Positions 43,659-53,148 of a DNA stretch of 64,000 nucleotides are shown here, one piece after another. Each line of letters opens with the position of its first letter. Position 1 is the first letter of the stretch. The notes beneath the pieces are model-generated. The model was not told the DNA's origin. It saw only the letters and a list, made by a program, of their open reading frames with translations, and searched no databases. The stretch covers positions 124,001-188,000 of the forward strand of contig CAWAOM010000007.1 in NCBI GenBank assembly GCA_963783695.1. The letters are read 5' to 3'. Both the position numbers and the translations under genes were made by a program. The stretch comes from BM003 sp963783695 (GTDB taxonomy: Bacteria; Pseudomonadota; Gammaproteobacteria; Steroidobacterales; BM003).

Positions 43659-44197
43659 TTTTGTGGTACCAGGCGCACGAGATCCCGGTCATAGCCCATT
43701 GCCTCGGCCCGGTCGATCAGGTCCTGCAGCGTTGCCTCGGGGATCGTTGCTGAGCGTGCCATGATCCAAAGATAGTCGCGTTTGCTTCTGCCTACCATGG
43801 TCAGCGTGTAGTCGTCGTCGAGGTAGACGATCAGGAACTCCGCTTTAAATGGCCACACGAACTGCATGCGCCACTCGGCGTTGGTCTCGCGGTCGTGGAT
43901 GAACCCGCGCGGATGATAGCTGCGTGCCTCGCTGTCCACCGCGGCGGTGGTAAACGTATAGGTCGTATCGATGCTGCCGTCTGCGGCGAGCCGGTACGAC
44001 TCCACCGCATTATGAGCATCGCGTTCGAGCCAGGCAGGAATATGCGCAATCACGTACCAGTCGCCCATGAAGCGCTCGATATCCACGTAGTCGACGGTGG
44101 CGAGTGTCGGTTTGTTCATATTGGCACAGCCGCTCGCAAGCAAGGCGCAACAGGCTGTCACAGCCAGCGCGAAACGTTGGGAAATAGAATGTTTCAT
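43649..44197 (-). CDS. blc: Outer-membrane lipocalin (Blc type)
   Basis: A 182-residue lipoprotein from the ATG at 44197; lipobox LASGC ends at Cys24. The lipocalin GxW element is FMGDWYVIAHIP, and the C-terminal MVGRSKRDYLWIMARSATIPE region matches Blc, which binds lysophospholipids and fatty acids at the outer membrane. It is divergent from the MscS gene and overlaps the rhomboid gene, so lipocalin and rhomboid are translated together. A longer frame to 44272 only adds residues with no signal. Confidence 0.88.
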   Translation of the reverse strand: MKHSISQRFALAVTACCALLASGCANMNKPTLATVDYVDIERFMGDWYVIAHIPAWLERDAHNAVESYRLAADGSIDTTYTFTTAAVDSEARSYHPRGFIHDRETNAEWRMQFVWPFKAEFLIVYLDDDYTLTMVGRSKRDYLWIMARSATIPEATLQDLIDRAEAMGYDRDLVRLVPQNWP

Positions 44198-44321
44198 GGC
44201 GCCGGGTTCGTCCGCGAGCCGGACGCGGATTCGCCGTCGCCGCGGTGGCGACGGTCGACCGCCGCGGCACAAGCGGGCAAACTACCTGCGCGCGCCGCGT
44301 TCAACACCCCGGGGGGCAAGC

Positions 44322-45635
44322 GTGGAAAATTTTTTTGAACAAGAGGCGGTTCGCCACATCCTTGACGTCATACGCGCCTGGGGTCAGGACAACCTGTTCA
44401 TCACTTACCCACTTGTTCAGGCGCTGGTGTTGCTTGGCTGCATCAGTGTCGCGTTTGCGCTTGCGCCGGCCGTACGCAGACGGGCAGCGGACTGGCGCGG
44501 CAATGTTCATATTCTCCGCTTGCGCGATTTGCTGCTTGAGCTTGCCACGCCCTTGCTCGCTATCGCTCTGTTGTGGCCGGTAGTCCTTTTGGCGCGCCAC
44601 ACCGGCCTGCCCTTCCATATCATCAAAAGCGGCGCCAGCCTTATTTCTGCATGGGTTCTGATCCGCACCGTGTCGCAACTGGTGCGCGATCCGGGCTGGT
44701 CGCGCACGATGGCATTGTTTGTCTGGATTGTTGCGGCGCTGAACATTTTGAACCTGCTGCAGCCGACCATGGTCATGCTCGATTCCGTTGCATTGACGAT
44801 CGGCAATGTCCGTATCTCGCCGCTGACTGTGGTCAAGTCGACGCTTGCGCTGATGGTGTTACTGACCGTTGCCGTGTACTCATCGCGGTTACTCGAGTCG
44901 CGCATCAGCACCAGCGAGACATTGTCGCCGTCGCTCAAGGTGCTTGTCGTCAAAGCGCTGAAAATCGTTTTAATTGGGCTCGCGGTCGTAATTGCAATCA
45001 AAGGTTCCGGAATCGACCTCGGCGCTTTGACGATATTCAGTGGCGCGATCGGTCTGGGTGTCGGGTTCGGTCTGCAAAAAATCATCGGCAATCTCGTCAG
45101 CGGTGTGATTCTGTTGCTCGACAAGTCGATAAAACCCGGTGACGTCATCGCGGTGGACGACACCTACGGCTGGGTCAATACGCTGGGGGGGCGTTACGTT
45201 TCGGTGATCACCCGGGACGGTGTGGAACACCTCATTCCGAACGAATTGCTGATCACTGAACGGGTCGAGAACTGGACCTACTCCAGCAACCGCACGCGGC
45301 TCAGGATTTCGGTGGGCGTGCATTACGATTCTGACGTGCGTGTGGCAGTCGCGTTGTGCGAGGCTGCGGCCGCCGAGACGCCGCGCATCTTGCAGGAGCC
45401 GGCGCCAAAGTGCCTGGTGAAAGGATTCGGTGACAATTCCGTCGATCTCGAAATCCGGTTCTGGATTGCGGATGCTCATAACGGTGTTGCCAATGTGAAA
45501 AGCGAAGTATTGCTGCAGGTCTGGGATCAGTTCCACGAGCACGGCATCGAAATTCCTTATCCGCAGCGCGATCTGCATCTGCGCTCCGCCGGAGAACTGG
45601 TCAGGGCCCTGCGCGAGACGCAATCACCAACGTAA
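44322..45635 (+). CDS. Mechanosensitive ion channel of the MscS family
   Basis: A 437-residue inner-membrane protein from the GTG at 44322, which has a G-run upstream; the longer frame from 44097 would run antisense through the lipocalin gene. Several N-terminal spans precede the pore helix: the IFSGAIGLGVGFGLQKIIGN stretch has the Gly/Ala packing of MscS TM3. The beta domain follows with a KPGDVIAVDDTYGWVNTLGG segment. It releases solutes during osmotic down-shock. The N-terminal extension before the channel unit makes it longer than E. coli MscS. The next gene is convergent, 5 bp away. Confidence 0.9.
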   Translation: MENFFEQEAVRHILDVIRAWGQDNLFITYPLVQALVLLGCISVAFALAPAVRRRAADWRGNVHILRLRDLLLELATPLLAIALLWPVVLLARHTGLPFHIIKSGASLISAWVLIRTVSQLVRDPGWSRTMALFVWIVAALNILNLLQPTMVMLDSVALTIGNVRISPLTVVKSTLALMVLLTVAVYSSRLLESRISTSETLSPSLKVLVVKALKIVLIGLAVVIAIKGSGIDLGALTIFSGAIGLGVGFGLQKIIGNLVSGVILLLDKSIKPGDVIAVDDTYGWVNTLGGRYVSVITRDGVEHLIPNELLITERVENWTYSSNRTRLRISVGVHYDSDVRVAVALCEAAAAETPRILQEPAPKCLVKGFGDNSVDLEIRFWIADAHNGVANVKSEVLLQVWDQFHEHGIEIPYPQRDLHLRSAGELVRALRETQSPT

Positions 45636-45640
45636 ATTTG

Positions 45641-46825
45641 CTATAGATCGATGACGATCAGCGGAATGTACATCTCCGCCGTGCTGGTCCCGCCGTGACT
45701 CGCGATATGCCAGTAGCGCTTTTCACCGGGAAGCCAGTCCTTGATACTGGCGTCTCCCTGGGCAAGCAATGTGACGTCGCCGATACGCGACAAAAGTTCC
45801 GGATGCGAGGCACCGGGGCCGAACCAGCCTTCTTCGATCAGTTTCCTGCTCGACCGCGGCTGGAAATGCTCTCCGAGAATATCAGTGGCGGCGCTGACAA
45901 AACCTTCGGTGTCCGTTTCGTGCAAATGGCAATAGGCAACCCGCCGTTCCCCGCACAGCGGTTGCGCCAGGTGTCGATGCAGTTGCGGTAGCCGGCCGAG
46001 GTCAATGTGGTTGTCGGGCGACACGTCGATAAGGCCGTGGTCACCGGTGACGATCAGTGTCGTATCACTGCCTTTGGCGGCCGCGATCAGGTCTGCGCAG
46101 GCGCGGTCGATCGCATCAAAGTGCGACCGCACCCTCGCACTGCAGGTGCCGTACTGGTGGGCCAGGTGATCGATACCTGGCCAGTAGGCATAAATATACT
46201 TTTGCGCTGGTTCGCGCACCAGCCGGGCGAGCTGTTTGAACAGCGCCGGGTAACCGGCAAACGGATGGATAGTCGCTGCGCCCGAATGGCTCGCGTTGTA
46301 CGGGCTGTGGGCCAGGTTGCCGGGAATGACGATATGGCTTTCCGTTTCGAGCCTGTCGAACAGGGAAGGGTGGTTGTAGAAGCCGGCCGGATCGGCGATA
46401 TCAGCGCTCAGGCTCTTGCGTCCGCGGCGGCGCTGGAACGGCAGTACCGCGATGACATCGTCGAGGCTTTGCCAGTAACTGAACCATCCGGTGAGCGCAT
46501 GTTCGCGCGGTGACTGCCCGGTCAGCAAAGTCGTTATTGCAGTCGTCGTCGTCGACGGAAACACCGAAGTCATATGGCCGCGGGCATGGCTGGCGAGAGT
46601 GCTGTCCGCGCCATGGTGGTTGAGGAACTCGTGGCCAAGCCCGTCCAGCAACAACAACACGACGTTGCGGCTGCGCCCGATACGCTCGCTGTCGAGATCG
46701 CGCAGTGAGGCATGCGGGCTTTTGCCGCCGCGCGCTGCTATCACGCTGCTGGTCAGATTGAGCAGGCTGCCGCCTTCGTAATCCGGCAGCACCGGTTGCG
46801 GGTGGATTGCGGCGCTCATGGGCAT
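45641..46825 (-). CDS. Alkaline phosphatase superfamily phosphodiesterase
   Basis: A 394-residue protein of the type I phosphodiesterase/nucleotide pyrophosphatase group. Metal and catalytic motifs are visible: LLLLDGLGHEFL, nucleophile Thr in FPSTTTTAITTLL, WPGIDHLAHQYG, and VTGDHGLIDV. It has no signal peptide. The substrate, perhaps a nucleotide sugar or phosphodiester, is not known. A second Met two residues in may be the true start. It is divergent from the MgtC/DUF4010 gene and convergent with MscS. Confidence 0.86.
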   Translation of the reverse strand: MPMSAAIHPQPVLPDYEGGSLLNLTSSVIAARGGKSPHASLRDLDSERIGRSRNVVLLLLDGLGHEFLNHHGADSTLASHARGHMTSVFPSTTTTAITTLLTGQSPREHALTGWFSYWQSLDDVIAVLPFQRRRGRKSLSADIADPAGFYNHPSLFDRLETESHIVIPGNLAHSPYNASHSGAATIHPFAGYPALFKQLARLVREPAQKYIYAYWPGIDHLAHQYGTCSARVRSHFDAIDRACADLIAAAKGSDTTLIVTGDHGLIDVSPDNHIDLGRLPQLHRHLAQPLCGERRVAYCHLHETDTEGFVSAATDILGEHFQPRSSRKLIEEGWFGPGASHPELLSRIGDVTLLAQGDASIKDWLPGEKRYWHIASHGGTSTAEMYIPLIVIDL

Positions 46826-46876
46826 AGTATGATCATCTGGGTATGCGTCGGTCGTAAGTGTGTCCAGGTGCCGCCA

Positions 46877-48151
46877 ATGCTGGATCTCGAAACCAAAACC
46901 CTGTTGTACCGATTCGCGACGGCTTTGGCTATCGGCCTGCTAATCGGTATCCAGCGCGAGCACTCCGCATTCAGCGAGCGCAGCCACTCGTCGTTGTTTG
47001 CCGGGGTGCGGACATTTCCGCTGTTCGCGTTGACTGGGTGTACGGCGGCATGGATTTCCGAACTTGCCGGCAGCGCCGCTGTTCTGGTCGTGGGTTGCGC
47101 CCTGGCCGGGCTCCTGATCGTCGCCGCCTATGTCGCCCGTTCGGGGCGCGGAGACGTCGGCATGACCACGGAAGCCGCGGCACTGCTCTCGGTTTTCATC
47201 GGTGCCCTGTGCTTTTACGGTTACCTGCAAATCGCGGTGGCCCTGGGTATCGGGTGCGCGGTATTGCTGACCGCCAAGCTCGAGTTGCGACGGTTCGCCA
47301 GTCATATTACCCGCGCAGACGAATTCGCGATGCTCAAGTTCGCGATCATCACGGCGATCGTGCTGCCGGTGCTGCCGAACGAGCCGTTGGGGCCTCCGCC
47401 GCTCGATGTTGTGCGTCCCTATCAGGTTTGGCTGATGGTGGTGCTGATTTCCGGGATCGGCTTTTTCGGTTATGTGCTGGTGAAGCTCGCGGGACCGCGC
47501 CGCGGTCTTGGTCTTACCGGGGTGATGGGCGGGCTGGTATCGAGCACCGCGGTAACGTTCAGTCTGGCACAGCGCAGCCGTTCACGGCCCGAGCTCGTGC
47601 CCGCGATCGCTCTGGCGCTGCTGATTGCATGGAGCATGATGTTTCCGCGTATTTTGCTCGAGGTTGCGGTGGTCAACCGATCGCTGCTCGCCGGACTGTG
47701 GTATCCAATGCTGTCGGCCACGGCAGTCGGCGTCGCGGGTTGTGTTTGGTTGTACCGGCGCGCCGGTCGCGGCAATACCGATGCGACCGAAATTTCGAAT
47801 CCATTCGAGCTCGGACCTGCGCTGCGATTTGGGCTGCTCTTTGCGCTCATCCTGATTGTCAGTCGCACTGCGCAGTTGTGGCTGGGTGAGACCGGTATTT
47901 ATGCGTCGGCTCTGATTGGCGGTACCACCGACGTCGATGCCGTGACTTTATCGATGGCGCAAATGAGTCGCGGCGAGACCGGGTTGAGTGACGAGGTGGC
48001 CACCAGGGCGATCGTGCTTGCCGCAATCGTCAATACAGTGTTCAAGGGCGGCGTCGTGTTGGTGACCGGCAGCCGGGCACTGTGGCGCCTGTTGCTGCCG
48101 TTTCTCGGGCTTTTGACCGCGGCAGCGGGCATGGCCTTGTGGCTGGGCTGA
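46877..48151 (+). CDS. MgtC/SapB-DUF4010 family membrane protein
   Basis: A 424-residue membrane protein with about 12 spans, from the ATG at 46877 (AGGTG upstream). The N-terminal TLLYRFATALAIGLLIGIQR then SSLFAGVRTFPLFALTG segment is the MgtC-like part; the C-terminal part, with GGLVSSTAVTFSLAQRSR and ALIGGTTDVDAVTLSMAQM, is DUF4010. Function is unknown; MgtC is tied to magnesium and acid survival. It is divergent from the phosphodiesterase gene and is followed 52 bp later by fetA. Confidence 0.87.
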   Translation: MLDLETKTLLYRFATALAIGLLIGIQREHSAFSERSHSSLFAGVRTFPLFALTGCTAAWISELAGSAAVLVVGCALAGLLIVAAYVARSGRGDVGMTTEAAALLSVFIGALCFYGYLQIAVALGIGCAVLLTAKLELRRFASHITRADEFAMLKFAIITAIVLPVLPNEPLGPPPLDVVRPYQVWLMVVLISGIGFFGYVLVKLAGPRRGLGLTGVMGGLVSSTAVTFSLAQRSRSRPELVPAIALALLIAWSMMFPRILLEVAVVNRSLLAGLWYPMLSATAVGVAGCVWLYRRAGRGNTDATEISNPFELGPALRFGLLFALILIVSRTAQLWLGETGIYASALIGGTTDVDAVTLSMAQMSRGETGLSDEVATRAIVLAAIVNTVFKGGVVLVTGSRALWRLLLPFLGLLTAAAGMALWLG

Positions 48152-48203
48152 GGGGCGCGTTTACCGCGGCGTCCGGCCTGTGCCGGCGCGCCGAGGAGTT
48201 ACT

Positions 48204-48812
48204 ATGAGTCTGCTCGAAGTCCGCGGCCTCCATCATCCGCGTTTGCGCTGCTGTGATTTTTCGCTTGCGGCCGGAGCTGTGGTGGCGGTGACAGGCCCGT
48301 CCGGCGCAGGCAAGACACAGTTGCTGCGCGCCATTGCCGATCTCGATCCGGCGGCCGGCGACGTGCTGCTCAATGGTGCCGGACGGGCCGCCATTGCGGC
48401 GCCACTGTGGCGCCGGCAGGTTTCGTATGTCGCGGCGACGCCGGCGTGGTGGGGCGCAAGTGTGCGCGATCATTTTGAGCCCGCGCAATACGACAGCGCC
48501 GCGCAATTACTGCAGGATGCGGGTCTCGAGGCCGCAGCGCTGGACTGGCCGGTCGACCGGCTGTCTACCGGGGAAACCCAGCGTATCGGGCTGATTCGGG
48601 CAGTGGCGCGGTCGCCGCGGGTGCTGTTGCTGGACGAGCCGACCTCCGGCCTCGATGAGGACAGCCGCAAGCGGATTGAGAGACTCTTCGACAGGCTGCT
48701 TGGCGAGGGTGTCGCAATTATCGTGGCAGCCCATCATCACGGCCACCTCGATGAGCTGGCCGGAATGCGGCTGGTTGTCGCCCCTGGCGGCGTCGTGAGC
48801 AGGCTGGCCTGA
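48204..48812 (+). CDS. fetA: ABC transporter ATP-binding protein, FetA-like iron exporter
   Basis: A 202-residue ATPase from the ATG at 48204, with GAGGAG upstream. Walker A is GPSGAGKTQLL, the signature is STGETQRIGLIRAV, and Walker B is VLLLDEPTSGLD. Together with the next gene it is the FetAB system, which exports iron and helps in oxidative stress resistance in E. coli. The stop overlaps the fetB start (TGATG), so the two are coupled. The call rests on the FetB partner. Confidence 0.87.
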   Translation: MSLLEVRGLHHPRLRCCDFSLAAGAVVAVTGPSGAGKTQLLRAIADLDPAAGDVLLNGAGRAAIAAPLWRRQVSYVAATPAWWGASVRDHFEPAQYDSAAQLLQDAGLEAAALDWPVDRLSTGETQRIGLIRAVARSPRVLLLDEPTSGLDEDSRKRIERLFDRLLGEGVAIIVAAHHHGHLDELAGMRLVVAPGGVVSRLA

Positions 48813-49606
48813 TGAATTACGTCGTACTCGATACCGGCGACGTACTGACTGCCGCGGCACTGCTGCTGGTAAACGGTGCGATATCGGTGGCGCTCGCGCT
48901 CGGTCTGGGTCGTTCCCTGCTGATCTCCGCGGTGCGCATGGTCGTCCAGTTGACGCTCGTCGGGCTGATATTGCGCTGGTTGTTTCAGTCATCGTCACCA
49001 TGGCTGACGTTCGTTGTAGCGTTGATCATGATTGGCTTCGCCGGCTATGAGGCGATGGCGCGCCAGGAAAAAAAACTGGCCGGTGCCTGGGGGTTTGGCA
49101 TAGGCGCGATGGCGATGGGCTTTGCCGGTCTCAGTGTGACCATGCTCGGGCTAACCGCCTTGTTGCAGCCGGAACCGTGGTTCCAGCCGCGTTTTGCCAT
49201 CCCGATTCTCGGTATGGTGCTTGGTAACTGCATGACTGGTGTCGCCATCGCGCTCAATCAGTTTCTCTCCCAGGCGGGACAGAACCGGCGCGGGGTCGAG
49301 GCGATGCTGGCACTGGGCTACTCGCGAGACCAGGCGCTGGCACCGCTGCGCCGGCTGGCCGCCCGCGCGGGAATGATCCCGATCATCAATTCAATGGCCG
49401 CGGCCGGCGTCGTATTCCTGCCGGGTATGATGACCGGGCAGATCCTCGCCGGTGTCGAACCGGCGCAGGCCGTCAAATACCAGATGGTGATCATGTTCCT
49501 GATCGCCGGCGGGACCGGTATCGGAGTCCTGCTCGCGCTTTTGGGGGCCTCGCGCAGACTTAGCGATGAACGCCACAGACTGCGACTAGACCGGCTGCAA
49601 TCCTGA
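48812..49606 (+). CDS. fetB: FetB-like iron export permease
   Basis: A 264-residue inner-membrane permease with about seven spans. The motif MVVQLTLVGLILRWLF near the N-terminus, the MTGVAIALNQFL segment, VEAMLALGYSRDQA and MIPIINSMAAAGVVFLPGMM with MTGQILAG are characteristic of FetB (YbbM). Its ATG overlaps the fetA stop by one base. Regulation is not visible from sequence; no Fur box was identified upstream of fetA. Confidence 0.92.
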   Translation: MNYVVLDTGDVLTAAALLLVNGAISVALALGLGRSLLISAVRMVVQLTLVGLILRWLFQSSSPWLTFVVALIMIGFAGYEAMARQEKKLAGAWGFGIGAMAMGFAGLSVTMLGLTALLQPEPWFQPRFAIPILGMVLGNCMTGVAIALNQFLSQAGQNRRGVEAMLALGYSRDQALAPLRRLAARAGMIPIINSMAAAGVVFLPGMMTGQILAGVEPAQAVKYQMVIMFLIAGGTGIGVLLALLGASRRLSDERHRLRLDRLQS

Positions 49607-49721
49607 TCCATCGCAGACGTTGCGGTGTTTTGCGCAACCGTTGACCGTTCCTGACCAATGTCATTGCGGTCCTCTCCCTATCATTCCGGCTCTGTTTCGA
49701 ACAACCGCGCAGGAACCGACG

Positions 49722-50027
49722 ATGATTGCAACGGACTTGATCCATTGGGGTGGGCGTTTTGGGCTAAATCTGCTTCTGTTTCTTTCCGCGGCTATGATTT
49801 TTGGTCGTGAAGTCGTGCGTAATCACGCGCTGACACCGATGAAGCGTTTGCTCTGGGGCCTGGCGTTTTTTGTCCCGACGTTTCCGGGATTTCTTGCTTA
49901 CCAGCTGGCGTGGTCGAACCGGCGTACCGAAATGAGCTACGGATTTGGCATTTTCGTTGTGGCCGAGACTGCTGTCATGGTTTTCGTCGGCGTGGTGCTG
50001 ATGACGATCTGGTGGCCCGCAGGTTAA
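49722..50027 (+). CDS. Small membrane protein, unknown
   Basis: A 101-residue protein from the ATG at 49722, with AGGA upstream. It has three likely spans: FGLNLLLFLSAAMIFG, the MKRLLWGLAFFVPTFPGFLAY stretch (in part) and FGIFVVAETAVMVFVGVVLM. The first cytoplasmic loop is basic. No family is recognised. It lies 31 bp before the next small gene on the same strand and follows fetB by about 115 bp. Confidence 0.62.
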   Translation: MIATDLIHWGGRFGLNLLLFLSAAMIFGREVVRNHALTPMKRLLWGLAFFVPTFPGFLAYQLAWSNRRTEMSYGFGIFVVAETAVMVFVGVVLMTIWWPAG

Positions 50028-50057
50028 GCGATTTCATCTGAAAGTGGGGATATTTTG

Positions 50058-50540
50058 ATGCTAATGGACGAAGATGTACCGTTTTTCGACGAAGATCGCG
50101 AATCTTGCGCCGTAGCTGCGGACTCTGTCTGGTCTGACCTGGAACAGGCGGACCGTCTGGCTCGGGCCGTCAACTTCTTCGTTACCGGCCAACTGCGGCT
50201 GGCGCAGCAAGCGAGTTCGGAGGCGGCGGACGGCCGTTCGGTCAAGCTCACGATGTTTGCGTTCGGCGTTGCCGAGGAGATGATGCGGCTGGCTGGAATC
50301 AATACCTCGGGCGAGCAGGTGACGCAGGTCGTTTATCTGTCGTTGCTGGTCGGCGGTGAGCAGGCCGATGCGCTCGAATTGACATCGACGGCCCGGTCGA
50401 TGCGAAGCAACCCGGAGTTGAACCTGTTCACGCTTCACGGCCGCACGGCGGTCCAGATGCTGATCCGGGAAGAGCAGGATACGATGCAGATGTTTGCCCG
50501 CGCGCTTGACGATAAGGGCGCTCTGCGACGGGCTAACTAG
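50058..50540 (+). CDS. Hypothetical cytoplasmic protein
   Basis: A 160-residue protein from the ATG at 50058, 17 bases after a GGGGA run. An acidic start (MLMDEDVPFFDEDRESCAVA) precedes helical regions such as DLEQADRLARAVNFFV, FGVAEEMMRLAGINTSGEQV and VQMLIREEQDTMQMFARAL. There are no membrane spans and no recognised motif. It probably forms a transcript with the upstream small membrane protein. The function is unknown. Confidence 0.65.
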   Translation: MLMDEDVPFFDEDRESCAVAADSVWSDLEQADRLARAVNFFVTGQLRLAQQASSEAADGRSVKLTMFAFGVAEEMMRLAGINTSGEQVTQVVYLSLLVGGEQADALELTSTARSMRSNPELNLFTLHGRTAVQMLIREEQDTMQMFARALDDKGALRRAN

Positions 50541-50684
50541 CCCGGGCGGTCGGGTCGTGAGTAGCCTGCCCGGCCCGGGTGGGTGCCGGGAAGGTTTCCG
50601 TCGCTGGCCGGTTGCGGCAAATCCCCGCCAAATCTCACGAATCCGTGACACAATCCCCGACTTGACCGGGTCAGGGGACACCGC

Positions 50685-52553
50685 ATGCAGCGATTCAGTC
50701 AGTTCGACCTGCTGAAGAGCCGGCGTTTTGGTGCGTTTTTCGCGACGCAATTTCTCGGCGCCAGCAATGACAACCTTTTCCGCACCGCATTAATGGCAGT
50801 CTGGGCCGTGGCCGCGACCACTCCCGATGACGGTCAGCGCCCAATGCTTTTGTCGCTGGTGTTTGTGCTGCCTTTTCTGCTGATCTCGGGCATTGTCGGG
50901 CAACTGACGGACAAGTTTGAAAAGGCGCAATTCATTCGCGCCGTAAAGGCGATCGAAATTCTGATCGTGGTTGTGGCGGTGGCGGCCTTGTCTACCCATG
51001 GGTTCGGGCTTGAACTGACTGCACTGCTGTTGATGGGCGTGCAATCGGCGCTGTTTGGCCCGGTCAAGTACGCGATCGTGCCGCAGCTTCTCGGTGAGCG
51101 GGATCTCATCGGCGGCAACGGCCTGGTCGTCGCCGGCACGCTGATCGCCATCCTGTTTGGCAGTGTGCTGGGCGTTTCGTTTGCTCCGGTCGCCGGACAA
51201 TCGATGGCGGTCTTTACAGCGATGCTGCTGATACTCGCGGTAGTCGGGTTTCTTGCCAGTCTTGCCATTCCCCGGGCAGGTTCGCTGGCACCAGAACTGA
51301 AGTTGAATCTCAATCCATTGCGCGCCGGACTCGACACACTGCGGATGGCGACCAGCCAGCGCACCATTTTCCTGTCGATATTGTGCATTTCGTGGTTCTG
51401 GGTATTCGGGCTACTCTGGATCACCGAGCTTCCTGAATACGTGCGGCAGGTACTCGGTGGCGGTACGAGCCTGTTGCGTTGGGTGCTTGGTGTATTTGCG
51501 ATTGGTGTCGCGACCGGCGCACTGTTTTGCGAGCGCCTGTCGGGCCGTACCGTTGAACTCGGACTCGTACCGCTCGGCGCACTGGGTCTTACGGTTTTTC
51601 CGTTGTGGATGGTGCTGGGTGGGCCTGATTCCGCCGTGTTCGGGATGCCCGGCCATAGCGCCGACTGGACCGAAATCTGGCGGGTGCTGGCGCTGATGGG
51701 TATGACCGGCGTTTCCGGCGGCCTGTTTGTCGTCCCGCTCTATGCGCTAATTCAGCAGCGCGTCACGGCGTCCGAGCGTGGCCGGATTTTCGCGGCCAAC
51801 AACCTCTATAACGGCATTTTTATGTGCGTCGGCTCGGTTGCGGCCCTGCTGGCGATGAGTGCCGGCCTGAACGTCGCCCAGCTGTTTGCCGTGATCGCGC
51901 TGATGAATGCGGCGATCACGATCTATATCTTCTTCGTCATCCCCGAATTCGTGATGCGATTCATCGTGTGGGTTCTCGTACACACGATGTATCGGGTAAA
52001 CAAACAGCAGCTCCACCATATCCCGGAGACCGGTGCGGCGGTGCTGGTGTGTAATCATGTCAGTTACATGGACCCGTTGGTGATAATGGCTAATTCGCCG
52101 CGCCCGACCCGGTTCGTAATGACCCACAAAATTTTTCGGATACCGGTGCTGAATTTTGTCTTCAGGCATGCCAAGACCATCCCGATTGCACCTTCGCACG
52201 AGGCCCCGGAAATACTGGCCGCCGCTTATGAACGAATTGCGGAGGAACTCGAGAATGGCCAGCTGGTGGCAATTTTTCCGGAGGGAAAGTTGACGACGAC
52301 CGGTGAAATCAATGAGTTCAAGGCCGGCATCGAGCGAATTATCGAGCGAACGCCGGTGCCGGTGGTGCCGCTTGCGCTGCAGGGTCTCTGGGGGAGTTTC
52401 TTCAGCCGCAAGGACAGCGATGCGGTACTGAAACTGCCGCGCGGCCTGTGGTCGAAAATCGGCCTGTGCGCGGCACCGGCGATTCCGCCGCAGCAAGTCG
52501 ATCGCGAAGCGTTGCATGACCAGGTGCTGGCCATGCGTGGCGGCTGGCGCTAG
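50685..52553 (+). CDS. MFS lysophospholipid transporter fused to 1-acyl-glycerol-phosphate acyltransferase (LplT-PlsC)
   Basis: A 622-residue fusion, GGGGA upstream of the ATG. Residues about 1-400 are a 12-span MFS domain with the LplT-like start FGAFFATQFLGASNDNLFRTA. Residues about 430-622 are a PlsC domain with the HX4D motif in VCNHVSYMDPLVIMA, and the FPEGKLTTTGEINEFKAGIERI segment (in part) for glycerol-3-phosphate binding. In E. coli, LplT flips lysophospholipids and Aas re-acylates them with an acyl-ACP synthetase domain, which is missing here. It would re-acylate lysophospholipids at the inner membrane, using acyl donors made elsewhere. Confidence 0.9.
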   Translation: MQRFSQFDLLKSRRFGAFFATQFLGASNDNLFRTALMAVWAVAATTPDDGQRPMLLSLVFVLPFLLISGIVGQLTDKFEKAQFIRAVKAIEILIVVVAVAALSTHGFGLELTALLLMGVQSALFGPVKYAIVPQLLGERDLIGGNGLVVAGTLIAILFGSVLGVSFAPVAGQSMAVFTAMLLILAVVGFLASLAIPRAGSLAPELKLNLNPLRAGLDTLRMATSQRTIFLSILCISWFWVFGLLWITELPEYVRQVLGGGTSLLRWVLGVFAIGVATGALFCERLSGRTVELGLVPLGALGLTVFPLWMVLGGPDSAVFGMPGHSADWTEIWRVLALMGMTGVSGGLFVVPLYALIQQRVTASERGRIFAANNLYNGIFMCVGSVAALLAMSAGLNVAQLFAVIALMNAAITIYIFFVIPEFVMRFIVWVLVHTMYRVNKQQLHHIPETGAAVLVCNHVSYMDPLVIMANSPRPTRFVMTHKIFRIPVLNFVFRHAKTIPIAPSHEAPEILAAAYERIAEELENGQLVAIFPEGKLTTTGEINEFKAGIERIIERTPVPVVPLALQGLWGSFFSRKDSDAVLKLPRGLWSKIGLCAAPAIPPQQVDREALHDQVLAMRGGWR

Positions 52554-52563
52554 CCTGAACACT

Positions 52564-53148
52564 ATGAATTCGAAGCCAACCCGCGCCATGACGTCCGCGC
52601 AATCCGGCGCGGCAAGATGGAGCGCTACCGTGATTACCCTGCATTGGGTAATGGCGCTGGCGATACTGGTCACCATGTCGTTGGGCTGGATCGCCGACGA
52701 CATGCCGCGATCCCTCGCGCAATACCGCATGTTTGGCTGGCACAAGTCGTTCGGATTGCTTGTGCTTGGACTGGCCGTGTTCCGGGTCGTTTTCCGACTG
52801 CGGACCGCATCGCCGGCGGGCGACGATGCGAGCGGCTTGTGGGAGCGGCGCGCCGCCCGCGTTGCGCATGGATTGCTGTACCTGTGCATGTTCGCGATGC
52901 CGTTGTCGGGGTGGTTGGTCAATTCGGCGGCGGATGTGCCATTCAAGTGGTTCTGGCTGGTGCCGGTGCCCGCGATTGCTGCCGCCAGTCCGGAACTCGC
53001 GGAGATTGCCGAGACCTTGCATGCGGTTTTTCTGTGGACTCTGCTGACACTCGTTGCGGTACATGCCATCGCCGCATTGCGCCACCACTTCGTGCTTCGT
53101 GATGCAGTTCTCTGGCGGATTCTGCCGTTGCGCGGTCTGCGGCGATGA
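52564..53148 (+). CDS. Cytochrome b561
   Basis: A 194-residue di-haem cytochrome b of the bacterial b561 type, from the ATG at 52564 (an ATG at 52588 is also possible). It has four spans. Haem-ligand histidines are in VITLHWVMALAIL, FGWHKSFGLLVLGLAVFR, RVAHGLLYLCMFAMPLSGW and LLTLVAVHAIAALRHHF. It moves electrons from quinol at the inner membrane. It follows the LplT-PlsC gene by 10 bp and overlaps the start of the first YceI gene by four bases, so it is coupled to it. Confidence 0.9.
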   Translation: MNSKPTRAMTSAQSGAARWSATVITLHWVMALAILVTMSLGWIADDMPRSLAQYRMFGWHKSFGLLVLGLAVFRVVFRLRTASPAGDDASGLWERRAARVAHGLLYLCMFAMPLSGWLVNSAADVPFKWFWLVPVPAIAAASPELAEIAETLHAVFLWTLLTLVAVHAIAALRHHFVLRDAVLWRILPLRGLRR

